DNA of 64,000 nt from Shewanella gelidimarina (GCF_023283945.1 NZ_JAKIKW010000001.1:50807-114806); one strand, 5' to 3'. Shown: positions 52,343 to 61,670, counted from the first letter of the stretch. The notes: generated by a model not told the origin, from the letters alone. Translations and numbers: made by a program.

Positions 52343-54403
52343 ATGAGAAACAAAAATAAAGCCCTGAAACTATCTTCTATTGCACTGGCACTTAGCGTTA
52401 GCTATCAAGTGCAAGCAGATGAGATGGAGCGGGACCCTATTCTGAATGTGACCGAAGTGATTGTGGTTCATGGAGAGAAAGCTGCGGTTACAGAATCGGC
52501 AACAACTCATTGGAGTCTTAATGAAGATGACATCAAGGCAACTGGTGCTCAGAGCTTAGATCAATTGCTAAAAAATGTACCAGGGTTATATGTTCGCGTT
52601 GGCGGACAGGGCACTCCTCGTGTTGATGTTCGCGGTTTTAAAGCGCGGCATGTTATCTACCTGATTAATGGTGTGCCAGCCAATGGCGCTGAAGATGGTC
52701 AGTTTGATCCTAGCTTAATTCCAGCAAGTCAGATTAGCTCTGTAGAAGTATCTGTTGGGCCAACATCAGTACTTTATGGCCCTGGTGGCGCGGGCGGTGT
52801 GATTAACATTATTACCAAACAAGGTGAGGATGCTCCTCGTTTATCAGGACGCTTAGAAGCGGCCCAAGACAACACGTTCAACGGTGACATCAGCGCTGCA
52901 GGCAGCGGTGACAACTGGCAGGGATTAATCAATTACAGTCGGCAGCAAACTGATGGTTGGTCTATGTCGAGTGATTATGATAATACCGAGTATCAACAAG
53001 GTGATTTACGCGAGAATGCCGATAAAACCTTAGATAATCTCTATGCTCAAGCGAGCTACTTGCTTAATGATAATACTCAGTTCATGGCGAATATGAGTTT
53101 TCGTCAAGGTGAGTGGGGTAAGCCTAGTCGAGACGGTACCGGTACTGGCAGTGTAAAATTCGAAAGAGTTGATGACTATCAAGCTAAGACATTCCAACTA
53201 GGTCTAGCACATAAATTCAATTCAATGTTCACATTGCGTGGCTTTGCTTATCACAATCAGAGTGATGTATTAGAAACCCAATACAAAGATGATAGCTATC
53301 AAGCAGTCAAAGCTCAGCAAGATGGCCGATCTACTGTCCAAGGGGCTAATCTGCAGTTTATTTCTAATTTTGACGAAGCGGGTATTTTAACCACAGCATT
53401 CATTGCTGAGAAGCAGAGCTGGGAATCGAGTGCGATCAAGAGTAGCAAAACGGATAAAGCCACAAGGAGTGGCGGAAATGGTGGTGGCGGTGGCAATGGC
53501 GGCGGTAACGGCGGTGGTGGTAACGGCGGTGGAAATGGCGGAGGGAGCGGTGGCAGTAGTGATAATTTCGATGATGAAGCTTGGCTATACACCACAGCAC
53601 TAGAGTATCAATACCAAGGTGATAATTACGGCGTCACATTGGGCGGTGCATTTCACGACCAAGACCGTGTCTCAGAAGTTGAAACGGATTATTCGGGACA
53701 ATTATCAGGCTATTGGCAGGCGCTAGAGCATACTCGTATCAATATGGGTATCGCCCGCAAAGTACGCTTCCCGTCTATGCGCAACCTGTATGCACAATCA
53801 TCAGGTAATGCTGATCTCGAAGCCGAAGTGTCAAAGCATCTAGAGTTGGGGCTACAGCAAGATCTTGGATACTCAACAGAGCTCAATATTGCAGGCTTTT
53901 ACACCGATACTGAAGACTATATTGCCAAAGATTTAACCAGTGTTTATCAAAACATGGGCGATTATAACTTCAAAGGGGTCGATCTGGAGCTAAAGAATAA
54001 TAGCGTTGATGATCTCTCTATCACCTTTGCTTATAGTTTTTTAGATACAGAAGATAAATCGGCAGTTGATTCGATGCAGACTCTGGAGTATCGACCGCGC
54101 CACAAGCTGCGTTTCCAAGCGCAATACGAGTTGCCTTTTGCGATGCGGATAAATCTTAATGCCGAGCGGATCATGGACCAAATCTACTACTCACAACAAA
54201 AAGTGGCTGGTCAGAAAATCTTGGTTGAGCAGTCTCTAGGTGATTACACCTTGGTTGATATCAACCTCGTTCAACCTTTGCTTGATGACAAACTGGAGCT
54301 TTACCTAAGAGCCACCAATCTACTCGACGAGAATTACTACCAAAGTGAATCTTTACCGCAGGCCGGTCGCCAAGTGTTTATCGGCATTAATTGGCAGATC
54401 TAG
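52343..54403 (+). CDS. TonB-dependent outer-membrane receptor
   Basis: 686 aa. Signal peptide (to about residue 25, YQVQADE), a TonB-box-like stretch (TEVIVVHG), plug domain (SLDQLLKNVPGLYVRVGGQG, DVRGFKARHVIYLINGVPA, VEVSVGPTSVLYGPGGAGGV), and a 22-strand barrel ending in VFIGINWQI. Residues about 376-407 are a Gly/Asn repeat (GGNGGGGGNGGGNGGGGNGG) followed by DNFDDE, probably an outer loop. It imports a ligand across the outer membrane using TonB. It is followed after 17 bp by the ECF ATPase, so they probably share a substrate. Confidence 0.93.
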   Translation: MRNKNKALKLSSIALALSVSYQVQADEMERDPILNVTEVIVVHGEKAAVTESATTHWSLNEDDIKATGAQSLDQLLKNVPGLYVRVGGQGTPRVDVRGFKARHVIYLINGVPANGAEDGQFDPSLIPASQISSVEVSVGPTSVLYGPGGAGGVINIITKQGEDAPRLSGRLEAAQDNTFNGDISAAGSGDNWQGLINYSRQQTDGWSMSSDYDNTEYQQGDLRENADKTLDNLYAQASYLLNDNTQFMANMSFRQGEWGKPSRDGTGTGSVKFERVDDYQAKTFQLGLAHKFNSMFTLRGFAYHNQSDVLETQYKDDSYQAVKAQQDGRSTVQGANLQFISNFDEAGILTTAFIAEKQSWESSAIKSSKTDKATRSGGNGGGGGNGGGNGGGGNGGGNGGGSGGSSDNFDDEAWLYTTALEYQYQGDNYGVTLGGAFHDQDRVSEVETDYSGQLSGYWQALEHTRINMGIARKVRFPSMRNLYAQSSGNADLEAEVSKHLELGLQQDLGYSTELNIAGFYTDTEDYIAKDLTSVYQNMGDYNFKGVDLELKNNSVDDLSITFAYSFLDTEDKSAVDSMQTLEYRPRHKLRFQAQYELPFAMRINLNAERIMDQIYYSQQKVAGQKILVEQSLGDYTLVDINLVQPLLDDKLELYLRATNLLDENYYQSESLPQAGRQVFIGINWQI

Positions 54404-54420
54404 GTAACGGGAGCAAATAG

Positions 54421-55794
54421 ATGAATTTAATCGAGCTGAAAGGGATCCATTTTGGCTATGACACTCACCAAGTGGCGATCTTGGATGATCTTCATTTGTC
54501 AGTAAATCACGGAGAATGCCATTGTATCAGCGGCGCAACGGGCTGCGGTAAGTCTAGCTTACTGCATCTCATTGCGGGTGAGTTATCGAGACCCTTTGAA
54601 GGAGAGATGATTCGGCACCCGGCGCTAATGGTGGGGTTAGTGATGCAAGACCCCAATGTGCAGGTGTTACGCCAGAGTGTAGGAGCTGAAATTGCCTTTG
54701 CTCTGGAAAACCTCGGCACGCCATCGGTAAAAATGTTAGAAAAAGTACAACAAGCACTCAGGCGCGTGGGGCTATATATCAGCATCGACACGCCTGTCGA
54801 TGTGCTGTCCTTGGGGCAAAAATACCGTTTGATGTTGGCTGCGCAGTTAGTATTTGAGCCAAACTTACTGTTACTCGACGAGCCTTGGACTCAGTTAGAT
54901 AACCATGGGGTACAAGAGCTGTATTTTGTGCTTAAAAGTTTATTGAGTGACGGGGTAGCCATTGTGATGGTAGAACATCACCCCCAAGCCTTTGGCACGC
55001 TAATTTCTCATCTATGGCAGTTAGAACAGGGCAAATTGGTGGCGGGTTTATATTTACCGTCGGTACCACGCGAACACAAGCTCAATGTGACAGCAGCAAA
55101 AGCGACGACAAGTGAGAGCTGCGCAGAAGAAAGGGTGCGTATTTCACCGCATCGTTTTCAATTTACTGGCCGTGAAACCTTGTTCCGTTGCGCCAATACG
55201 TTAAGCCTTGCTGCAGGCGAAATCGTGGCATTGGTGGGGGATAACGGTAGCGGTAAAAGTAGCTTATTAAAAGCGCTTGCAGGGATCCAAGCTGATATCG
55301 GTCAACTGCCGTTCTCGGTACTTGGCAAGCGCCCTAAGCTGGGCATATACGGGCCTAACCTATCCTTGCTGCTGCAAAGACCGAATCGACAGCTGTTTGA
55401 ACAGACGGTGTTGACCGAAATGCAATTTAGTTTACGTCGATTCAAGCTCCCACTGACTCGTGCAGAGCAGATGTTAGCGCAGCTCTCTTTAATGGGGTTA
55501 GCCGCGGCATCGCCTCATAAACTGAGCTACGGACAACAACATATCATCGCCCTAGCTTCGCTTGCATGTTTAACGCCTAAGGTGTTGCTGCTTGATGATC
55601 CTTTTGCAGGACTGGATAGCGTGCATTGCGAGAAAGTGTGGCAACTGTTGCTGCAATTGCGACAACAGGGCTGTGCCATCTTACTGTCGAGTCACCGAGA
55701 AATGTCATTGGATGATGTGGATCGAGTCTGGCACATCGAATCAGGTTTTTTGTTAGACAGGTCTGAGTCGATGGAGCAGTCCTATGCGGGTTAA
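54421..55794 (+). CDS. ECF transporter dual ATPase (EcfA1-EcfA2 fusion)
   Basis: 457 aa with two ABC cassettes. N-half: Walker A SGATGCGKSSLL, signature LSLGQKYRLMLAAQL, Walker B LLLLDEPWTQLD. C-half: GDNGSGKSSLLKAL, LSYGQQHIIALAS, VLLLDDPFAGLD. Fused energy-coupling ATPases of this kind power vitamin and metal ECF importers. Its end overlaps the EcfT start by 11 bp. Confidence 0.9.
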   Translation: MNLIELKGIHFGYDTHQVAILDDLHLSVNHGECHCISGATGCGKSSLLHLIAGELSRPFEGEMIRHPALMVGLVMQDPNVQVLRQSVGAEIAFALENLGTPSVKMLEKVQQALRRVGLYISIDTPVDVLSLGQKYRLMLAAQLVFEPNLLLLDEPWTQLDNHGVQELYFVLKSLLSDGVAIVMVEHHPQAFGTLISHLWQLEQGKLVAGLYLPSVPREHKLNVTAAKATTSESCAEERVRISPHRFQFTGRETLFRCANTLSLAAGEIVALVGDNGSGKSSLLKALAGIQADIGQLPFSVLGKRPKLGIYGPNLSLLLQRPNRQLFEQTVLTEMQFSLRRFKLPLTRAEQMLAQLSLMGLAAASPHKLSYGQQHIIALASLACLTPKVLLLDDPFAGLDSVHCEKVWQLLLQLRQQGCAILLSSHREMSLDDVDRVWHIESGFLLDRSESMEQSYAG

Positions 55795-56470
55795 CCCCCT
55801 AAGAAGGTTGGCGGTGGGTAAGCGCCGTCGATTTTTGGGGCGGCTGAACAAAACCCACTATTGTGCGCTGGCATTACTATTGAGCTTATTGCTTTCGACC
55901 TCAGCATTTCTGCTGCCAAGCAGTGCACTGTGGATATTGGTGGCCCTTAATGGGGGCTTGGTCGTTCATGGACTGCTGCTTAAGAAAAAGATCAGCGCGT
56001 TACTGAAAATAGCGACAGTGCAATTGGTCACTACAATGGGACTTTACTACTTGTTTCACGGAGAGAGCCAGTTACTTGAAGGCGCCGTTGTGGTGCTGCG
56101 GGTGTTATTGGCAATGTTACCCGGCTGGTGGCTTTCAAGCACTCAACCTCCTGAGCGGCTTGGAGAAGTTTTAAGTTGGGGTTTACCCCATCAATGGGCA
56201 TTTGTCGTTGCAGCGTCACTCAGCTTACTGCCTTTTATGTCACGAGAGCTAAAAGAGATCTATCAGATCCAATGTATGCGTGGTGCAAGGATCACCCCTA
56301 AAGCACTGCGTAATCCCAAGAACTGGCCGGAGTTTATTTATTGCGTGCTACTGCCGCTGCTGATCCAGTTATTAAAGCTTTCCAAGCAGATGGCAATCTC
56401 GGCAAAGCTGCGCCATTTTGGCAATGCTGCTAAAGCCACCCATTGGCCATCAACAAGAGACTCAGAATGA
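55784..56470 (+). CDS. ECF transporter transmembrane component (EcfT)
   Basis: 228 aa, basic N-terminus, about five helices. The EcfT coupling motifs are present: CMRGARITPKAL and AISAKLRHFG, both carrying the Ala-Arg pattern that contacts the ATPases. It overlaps the next gene by 4 bp (ATGA). Confidence 0.85.
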   Translation: MRVNPLRRLAVGKRRRFLGRLNKTHYCALALLLSLLLSTSAFLLPSSALWILVALNGGLVVHGLLLKKKISALLKIATVQLVTTMGLYYLFHGESQLLEGAVVVLRVLLAMLPGWWLSSTQPPERLGEVLSWGLPHQWAFVVAASLSLLPFMSRELKEIYQIQCMRGARITPKALRNPKNWPEFIYCVLLPLLIQLLKLSKQMAISAKLRHFGNAAKATHWPSTRDSE

Positions 56471-57012
56471 AATCGCATTTCGAATTAGAAGACGCGCTGT
56501 TTATCGGATTTTGCGCCACCTTATTGGTGGTCTTAAAAAGCATGTTACGACTCAAGTTAGGGCTAAGTGGTCACTCGATGTTTTTGATGACCTTTTTTTA
56601 CCTACTTTGTTATGGCGCTGTCGGTAGAGTCGGTTGTATCACCGCTTGCGGATTACTGGCTGGCATTGTTGCCATGATGCTCAGTGTTGGCAAGGGCGGT
56701 CCACTCATTTTGCTTAAGTTTGGCCTGCCAGCGGTGGCAATGGATCTTACGTTATTGATGATTGCAGGCGTGTTTAAACTGCGCTGGCAATGCGTGATTG
56801 TGGCGTTAATTGGCTGTCTTGCTTGGGCGAGCAAAGGCTGGGTTGAGAATATGCTCGCAGGCATGACACACCAGATTGCGTTAACCAAGTTTGCACTTAA
56901 TTTTCTACAAGGTGGAGTGTTCGCCATCGGCGCCGCACTCATCGTTCCCACGGTACTTCGGCGCTTGCAATCCCATGACTTATTGCAAGACCACCACAAA
57001 CAATACAAGTAA
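56467..57012 (+). CDS. Probable ECF substrate-binding (S) component
   Basis: 181 aa from ATG 56467, about six helices and a short basic tail. Size, topology and place right after EcfT all fit an S-component. It does not show the CbiM/NikM N-terminal metal motif or a thiamine, riboflavin or biotin signature I know, so the substrate is open. GLSGHSMFLMTFFYLL may be part of its binding site. Confidence 0.7.
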   Translation: MKSHFELEDALFIGFCATLLVVLKSMLRLKLGLSGHSMFLMTFFYLLCYGAVGRVGCITACGLLAGIVAMMLSVGKGGPLILLKFGLPAVAMDLTLLMIAGVFKLRWQCVIVALIGCLAWASKGWVENMLAGMTHQIALTKFALNFLQGGVFAIGAALIVPTVLRRLQSHDLLQDHHKQYK

Positions 57013-57052
57013 CAAACCGCCATTTAAAAATGATTACAGCTTAGGAGCATAA

Positions 57053-57808
57053 ATGAAAAGTTGGCTAATCTGCATCGATGATACAGACGATATAGCAACC
57101 AAAGGTACGGGAGAGATAGCGGAAGAGATCGCAAATCTGTTAGCGCAAGCGCATTTGAAAACAAAGGCAAACAGCGACAGATGCTGGGTGACTCGACATC
57201 AACTATTTGTGCATCCAGATATTCCCTACACCTCACACAACAGTGCCATGTGTTTTCGCATTGAAACCCACCTTAGTGTTGAAACCATTAAACAAATATG
57301 TGTAACCCATTTATTGAGTGAATCAGCAGCGGCGGCAGATCCGGGTCTTGCGATTTTGGATATGACCTCAATGTATGACATTAACGCTCTGATTGCTTTT
57401 GGTCAGTCCGCGAAAGTGGCGGTTAAAACTAAACAACAAGCGTATGAACTCGCGGCTGAGCTAGGCATCGATTTAACGGAACACGGAGGGACAGGTCAGG
57501 GCGTTATAGGGGCATTAGCGGGATTAGGCTTACGCTTAAGTGGTCAAGATGGACGAGTAAAAGGGCAACTAGATCTCGGTAATTATGCTGCTGGAGTGGC
57601 CGCAGAGCTCAGTGTTGCAGATATTTTATCAATGAGTTCGCTGCAAGCGGTATTAAGTGACAATGGCGATATCTTAGCCATTGATGAACGTGTATTACTG
57701 AGTGGTAAGGTTAAAGCCGTTTATCGCCAGCATATGTTTGCCTTGCTCGTTAGCCAGCATGAGAGTGGTTGGGTGAATGCCTCTAAACAAACTCTTAAAG
57801 CATATTAG
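57053..57808 (+). CDS. TiaS-like IDDTD-domain protein
   Basis: 251 aa. Starts WLICIDDTDDIATKGTGE, which matches the N-terminal nucleotide-binding motif of archaeal TiaS (tRNA-Ile agmatinylcytidine synthetase) and related proteins, and has EHGGTGQGVIGALAGLGLR near residue 144. It lacks the long C-terminal RNA-binding part of TiaS. Sitting between the ECF genes and a CxxC mini-protein, it may modify the imported compound with ATP. Function is inference. Confidence 0.65.
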   Translation: MKSWLICIDDTDDIATKGTGEIAEEIANLLAQAHLKTKANSDRCWVTRHQLFVHPDIPYTSHNSAMCFRIETHLSVETIKQICVTHLLSESAAAADPGLAILDMTSMYDINALIAFGQSAKVAVKTKQQAYELAAELGIDLTEHGGTGQGVIGALAGLGLRLSGQDGRVKGQLDLGNYAAGVAAELSVADILSMSSLQAVLSDNGDILAIDERVLLSGKVKAVYRQHMFALLVSQHESGWVNASKQTLKAY

Positions 57809-57816
57809 AGGCGAGT

Positions 57817-58041
57817 ATGGATAAGTGGTTTACCTATATTGATGGCGTGTGGCGATTTAACTTTGATAGTGAAGCATATTTAGTCTCCCGTGAGGCTGCG
57901 CAACAATGTAACCTCTTTTTGGAAGACGATGAAGATGAGCAGATCGATGACCATTTACGTTCGTGCTACAACTGCCTTTATCGTCGTTGGCGTCAAAATG
58001 GGTTCGATTGTTATAAAAAAGACTACGCAACTAAGGAGTGA
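57817..58041 (+). CDS. Small cysteine protein next to ECF/TiaS-like genes
   Basis: 74 aa, ATG 57817, ribosome site gaggcgag. Acidic patch EDDEDEQIDD at residues about 36-45, CYNC at 50-53, and two more cysteines (QQCNLF, FDCYKK). The four cysteines and acidic run could bind a metal ion. Eight bp after the TiaS-like gene, so co-expressed. Not a family I recognise. Confidence 0.65.
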   Translation: MDKWFTYIDGVWRFNFDSEAYLVSREAAQQCNLFLEDDEDEQIDDHLRSCYNCLYRRWRQNGFDCYKKDYATKE

Positions 58042-58300
58042 TATGTACTAATTTCAGTTCGATATATAGCGTATCTAACTAATTAATAATTGTTTTTGAC
58101 TTCACCCCATATTACCCGAGTGTTTTAGTTGGCTTTAACTGTGGTGCTTTGTTAGCACTCAGAATAGAATGTGCGCCTCTACGCAAAATAATAATTATAA
58201 GCTGAATGTGACTTCAGCAACATTCAACCAACAGTCAGTAGAGGAAGCGCTTTTAAACTCGAGTGCTTTGAACATTTTGTCATCCGGGGACGAAGAGATA

Positions 58301-59497
58301 ATGGGTGATTCAATTGAATCAAAAAACCTAATTAAAGTAGCTGTCGCAAAATTAAGCGTAGGTATGTTTGTCGAGTCTATCGACAGCGACAAAGGACACG
58401 TGAGTATTGCTAACGCAGGTCAAATCCGCAGCAAAGAAGCGATTACCAAATTGCTACGCAGCGGCATTACCCATGTGTGGGTTAATGCTGAGCGTTCGTC
58501 AGTTGAATGTGGTTTGAATCGGCCAAATTTGAAGTCGACTTCCGTGGTCAAGCCGGTCGCTAAAAGAGTCATTAAAGACCGAGCTAACACTCAAAAGAAA
58601 GCAAAAGAGTTAATGGTTGAGGCTAAAGATCTCATCCAAAAAGTGCTGTCTGAAATCTTTGAGGGCAAAGCGGTAGAGGTTGGGCCTTTTGAAGTGCTGG
58701 CCGACAACATGATTGAATCGGTATTGCTCGATGCCGATGCTTTAAAATGCGTATCAGCCCTTCGTTCAAAAGACGCTTATCTGCTAGAACATTCCATCAA
58801 TGTAGCATTTTTGCTGGTGACGTTTGGTCGTTATCTGAAATTCGATACTGACATGCTACGTAAATTAGCAGTGGGTGGTATCTTGCATGATATCGGTAAA
58901 ATCAAAGTCGATAGCGCCATTCTCAATAAGCCTGGTAAGTTAACCGCCGAAGAGTTTGAGCACGTCAAATTACATCAAACGTTTGCGGTCGAGATCATGA
59001 ATAACACCGCTGGCCTTTCGCAGGTGAGTAAAGACATCAGCTTGATGCACCACGAAAAACTCGACGGTAAGGGGTATCCGCGCGGACTTAAGGGCGATGA
59101 GATCCCAATTCATGGCCGTATGAGTTGTATCGTCGATATCTTCGATGCGTTAACTGCGACTCGCTGTTATAAAGAGGCGATGAGTCCGGCTGCTGCGTTT
59201 AAAATTCTACTGAGTTTAACGCCGTTCCATTTAGATCAAGCCCTAGTGTACGACTTTATTCGTTGTGTTGGTGTCTATCCCGTAGGCTCATTGGTTGAGT
59301 TATCCGATAGTCGGATCGGTATTGTATGGGAAGCTAAAAACCGCGATGCACTGCATCCAAAGGTGAAGTGTTTTTATTCAAATAAACATAAGCACTACAC
59401 TGGAGTGACGATGGTTGATTTGCTTAAATCCGATCTCAATATTGAGAAAGGGCTCTCGCCAAGTAGCTTAGAGATAGACCCAACGCCTTTCTATTAA
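58301..59497 (+). CDS. HD-GYP c-di-GMP phosphodiesterase with DUF3391 domain
   Basis: 398 aa from ATG 58301, which begins just before the DUF3391 domain (VAVAKLSVGMFVESID). The upstream ATG 58169 would add 44 poorly conserved residues. The HD-GYP domain has LHDIGK near residue 196 and the diagnostic HHEKLDGKGYPRGL near 250, with all metal ligands apparent. It hydrolyses c-di-GMP, opposing cyclases such as the one at 15267. Monocistronic with a strong terminator. Confidence 0.92.
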   Translation: MGDSIESKNLIKVAVAKLSVGMFVESIDSDKGHVSIANAGQIRSKEAITKLLRSGITHVWVNAERSSVECGLNRPNLKSTSVVKPVAKRVIKDRANTQKKAKELMVEAKDLIQKVLSEIFEGKAVEVGPFEVLADNMIESVLLDADALKCVSALRSKDAYLLEHSINVAFLLVTFGRYLKFDTDMLRKLAVGGILHDIGKIKVDSAILNKPGKLTAEEFEHVKLHQTFAVEIMNNTAGLSQVSKDISLMHHEKLDGKGYPRGLKGDEIPIHGRMSCIVDIFDALTATRCYKEAMSPAAAFKILLSLTPFHLDQALVYDFIRCVGVYPVGSLVELSDSRIGIVWEAKNRDALHPKVKCFYSNKHKHYTGVTMVDLLKSDLNIEKGLSPSSLEIDPTPFY

Positions 59498-59521
59498 GCG
59501 ATGCCCCACTTTTAAAGAGCT

Positions 59522-59549
59522 AAAAAAGCGCCATTAATGGCGCTTTTTT
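59522..59549 (+). terminator. Rho-independent terminator after HD-GYP gene
   Basis: AAAAAAGCGCCATTAATGGCGCTTTTTT is a perfect stem-loop with T-runs on both sides, so it can act in either direction. Confidence 0.92.
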
Positions 59550-59750
59550 GTGACCAGAGCTTTACTTAGCTTTCGGCTTTTTTGATCTACCTCCGCTATT
59601 TGTTATTTAAGCCATTCTTTACTTAACGATCATTGAATTAAGTCACAAGCCGACATTCTAACAAAAAGAATGGATAGCAGCGGGTGGCAAACAGATGCTT
59701 AAACGTAAAAATATGTACATCGATCTTTTTGGCTTTAGGGTGATAAACAG

Positions 59751-60452
59751 ATGCTTAAACGTAGACAATTTCTAAAGATGAGTTCGGTGGTCGTTGCGTC
59801 GAGTTTATTCGCTTTTCCAGCGGCAGCAACCACGACAACAGCGCTATTTCAAAAAAACCGCTATCGTGTATTGGCCTTGGTATTTGACGATTATGAAACA
59901 CTAGACCTACATGGCCCCATCGAAATGCTTGGGCATATGCCAAATGTAGAGATAAAGCTGGTGGGGCCGACTGAGTTGGTTAGAAGTTATCAAGGGCCAA
60001 GGGTGGTGGCTGATGCTTTAATAGATAGCACTTATGATTGTGACTTGTTATTAATCCCTGGCGGACTAGGTACGCGAAAATTAGTTGATGATGAGCCTAT
60101 GCTCCAATGGCTAACCGCGCAGTTTGCTTGCAGTAAAAAAGTATTTTCGGTTTGTACGGGGTCAGCATTGTTGGCAAAAACATCAAGCTTAGATGGCGTT
60201 AAGGCGACCACTAACAAAATGGCCTTTAAGTGGGTGACCTCATTGGGCGATAAAGTGCATTGGCAGCCAAAGGCGCGTTGGGTCGATGACGGGAAGTTCT
60301 TAACTTCGTCAGGCGTCTCCGCAGGTACTGATGCGGCTCTGTATTGGGTAAAACAATTACATGGCGAAGCAGAGGCTAGACGCATTGAAACGCTAACCGA
60401 GTACCATTGGGTTGATGACAGTGAGAATGATCCTTACGGTGTTACTTTATAA
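59751..60452 (+). CDS. Tat-exported DJ-1/PfpI family protein
   Basis: 233 aa. Twin-arginine signal KRRQFLKMSSVVVASS then cleavage near FPAAA. DJ-1 core with LVFDDYETLDLHGPIEML, LLIPGGLGTRKL and nucleophile elbow FSVCTGSALLAK. Family members are amidase-like or regulatory enzymes; cysteine in the elbow is intact. Export by Tat is unusual for the family and suggests a folded periplasmic enzyme. Confidence 0.85.
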   Translation: MLKRRQFLKMSSVVVASSLFAFPAAATTTTALFQKNRYRVLALVFDDYETLDLHGPIEMLGHMPNVEIKLVGPTELVRSYQGPRVVADALIDSTYDCDLLLIPGGLGTRKLVDDEPMLQWLTAQFACSKKVFSVCTGSALLAKTSSLDGVKATTNKMAFKWVTSLGDKVHWQPKARWVDDGKFLTSSGVSAGTDAALYWVKQLHGEAEARRIETLTEYHWVDDSENDPYGVTL

Positions 60453-60570
60453 ACAAATGATATAGCCTTAGCTGAAAAAGCTATTAAATAGTAATAAAGG
60501 ATATTGGCAGGAATTGCGAACGTCCTCAATAATTGCGATTGGTTCAGAACGCAAATTGGGGGGAGTTCGC

Positions 60571-60720
60571 ATGAATAAAGGGTTAATCTTACTGTGTTGT
60601 CTGCTATTAATCAGTGCTTCACTCATGACGTCTGGGTTGACGCGAGCACTCATTGATCTCGGTGCTTTTAGTGGTCTACTTTGGATTGTATTTCGCCGTC
60701 AAAATAGTATGCCGGACTAA
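60571..60720 (+). CDS. Small membrane protein, 49 aa
   Basis: ATG 60571 follows a strong gggggag ribosome site by five bases. The protein begins MNKGLILLCCLLLISASLM and has one or two short hydrophobic stretches ending in VFRRQNSMPD. It is not in a known family. The strong ribosome site is the main evidence. Confidence 0.5.
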   Translation: MNKGLILLCCLLLISASLMTSGLTRALIDLGAFSGLLWIVFRRQNSMPD

Positions 60721-60737
60721 TATCATCTGCGATGGGC

Positions 60738-61670
60738 TTAATAGAGAATATATCCTAACGAACTCGCACCAATTGCCAGCCATAACAGTGACCCCAACAC
60801 CAATGGTTTTGGGCCTGTGGCTTTCATCTTCTTGACCGTAATCCCCGCACCAATTAAGAATAAGCACACCACCAATAAGCGTTTCGACGCCTCAAAGGCG
60901 ACCTCATAAAAAGCCTCTCCTTGAGGAATCCAATAAGCTATTGAGATGGTTAAACAGTAAAAACCAATGAAATAGGGAATGGTAATTTTTTTCTTATCGC
61001 CACTAAAGAACATTGCGCTGAGTAATGCGATAGGAACGATCCATAAGGCCCTAGCAAGCTTAATCGTTGTCGCCGTCGTGAGCGCTTCATTGCCATAGGC
61101 GGATGCCGCACCAACCACTGAAGATGTATCGTGTATCGCTATTGCACTCCATACGCCAAACTCATGTTGCGTCATCGATAATGCATGGCCAATGGCAGGA
61201 AATAAAAATAGCGCAACAGAGTTAAGAATAAACACGGTAGCCAACGCTATCGCCGCTTGTTCGTTCGTTGCTTTAATGGCGGGTGCAACTGCCGCTATCG
61301 CACTACCGCCACAAATTGCCGTGCCTGAGGCGATCAAATAGCCGGTTTTACTGTCCATCTTGAGAATGCGAGTCAGCGCAACACCTAATACTAAGGTGAA
61401 AACAATCGAACCTATAATCAAAGGGAGATTGTCTAAGCTGACCGTCATCGCGGTATCGAGTTGAATACCAAAACCTAGGCCGATAATGGAATAGGCTAAT
61501 AGCTTCTTTGTTAAATTAGCGAGAATAAGCTGATTGGGTGCCCAGCCAATACTGGCAAGGGTAAAGCCCAGAATAAGTGCAACAGGAGATGAGATAATTG
61601 GCAGTAGGCATAGTAAGGCCACTAGAATAAATAGAGCGAGTTGTGCTCGTGGCTGATTTAAGAGGGTCAT
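60738..61670 (-). CDS. YeiH-family putative sulfate exporter
   Basis: 310 aa, about nine to ten helices. YeiH/UPF0324 motifs include GTAICGGSAIAAVAPAIKA and IHDTSSVVGAASAYG. The family is annotated as putative sulfate export. No LysR regulator is seen beside it. The convergent small gene ends 17 bp away. Confidence 0.85.
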   Translation of the reverse strand: MTLLNQPRAQLALFILVALLCLLPIISSPVALILGFTLASIGWAPNQLILANLTKKLLAYSIIGLGFGIQLDTAMTVSLDNLPLIIGSIVFTLVLGVALTRILKMDSKTGYLIASGTAICGGSAIAAVAPAIKATNEQAAIALATVFILNSVALFLFPAIGHALSMTQHEFGVWSAIAIHDTSSVVGAASAYGNEALTTATTIKLARALWIVPIALLSAMFFSGDKKKITIPYFIGFYCLTISIAYWIPQGEAFYEVAFEASKRLLVVCLFLIGAGITVKKMKATGPKPLVLGSLLWLAIGASSLGYILY

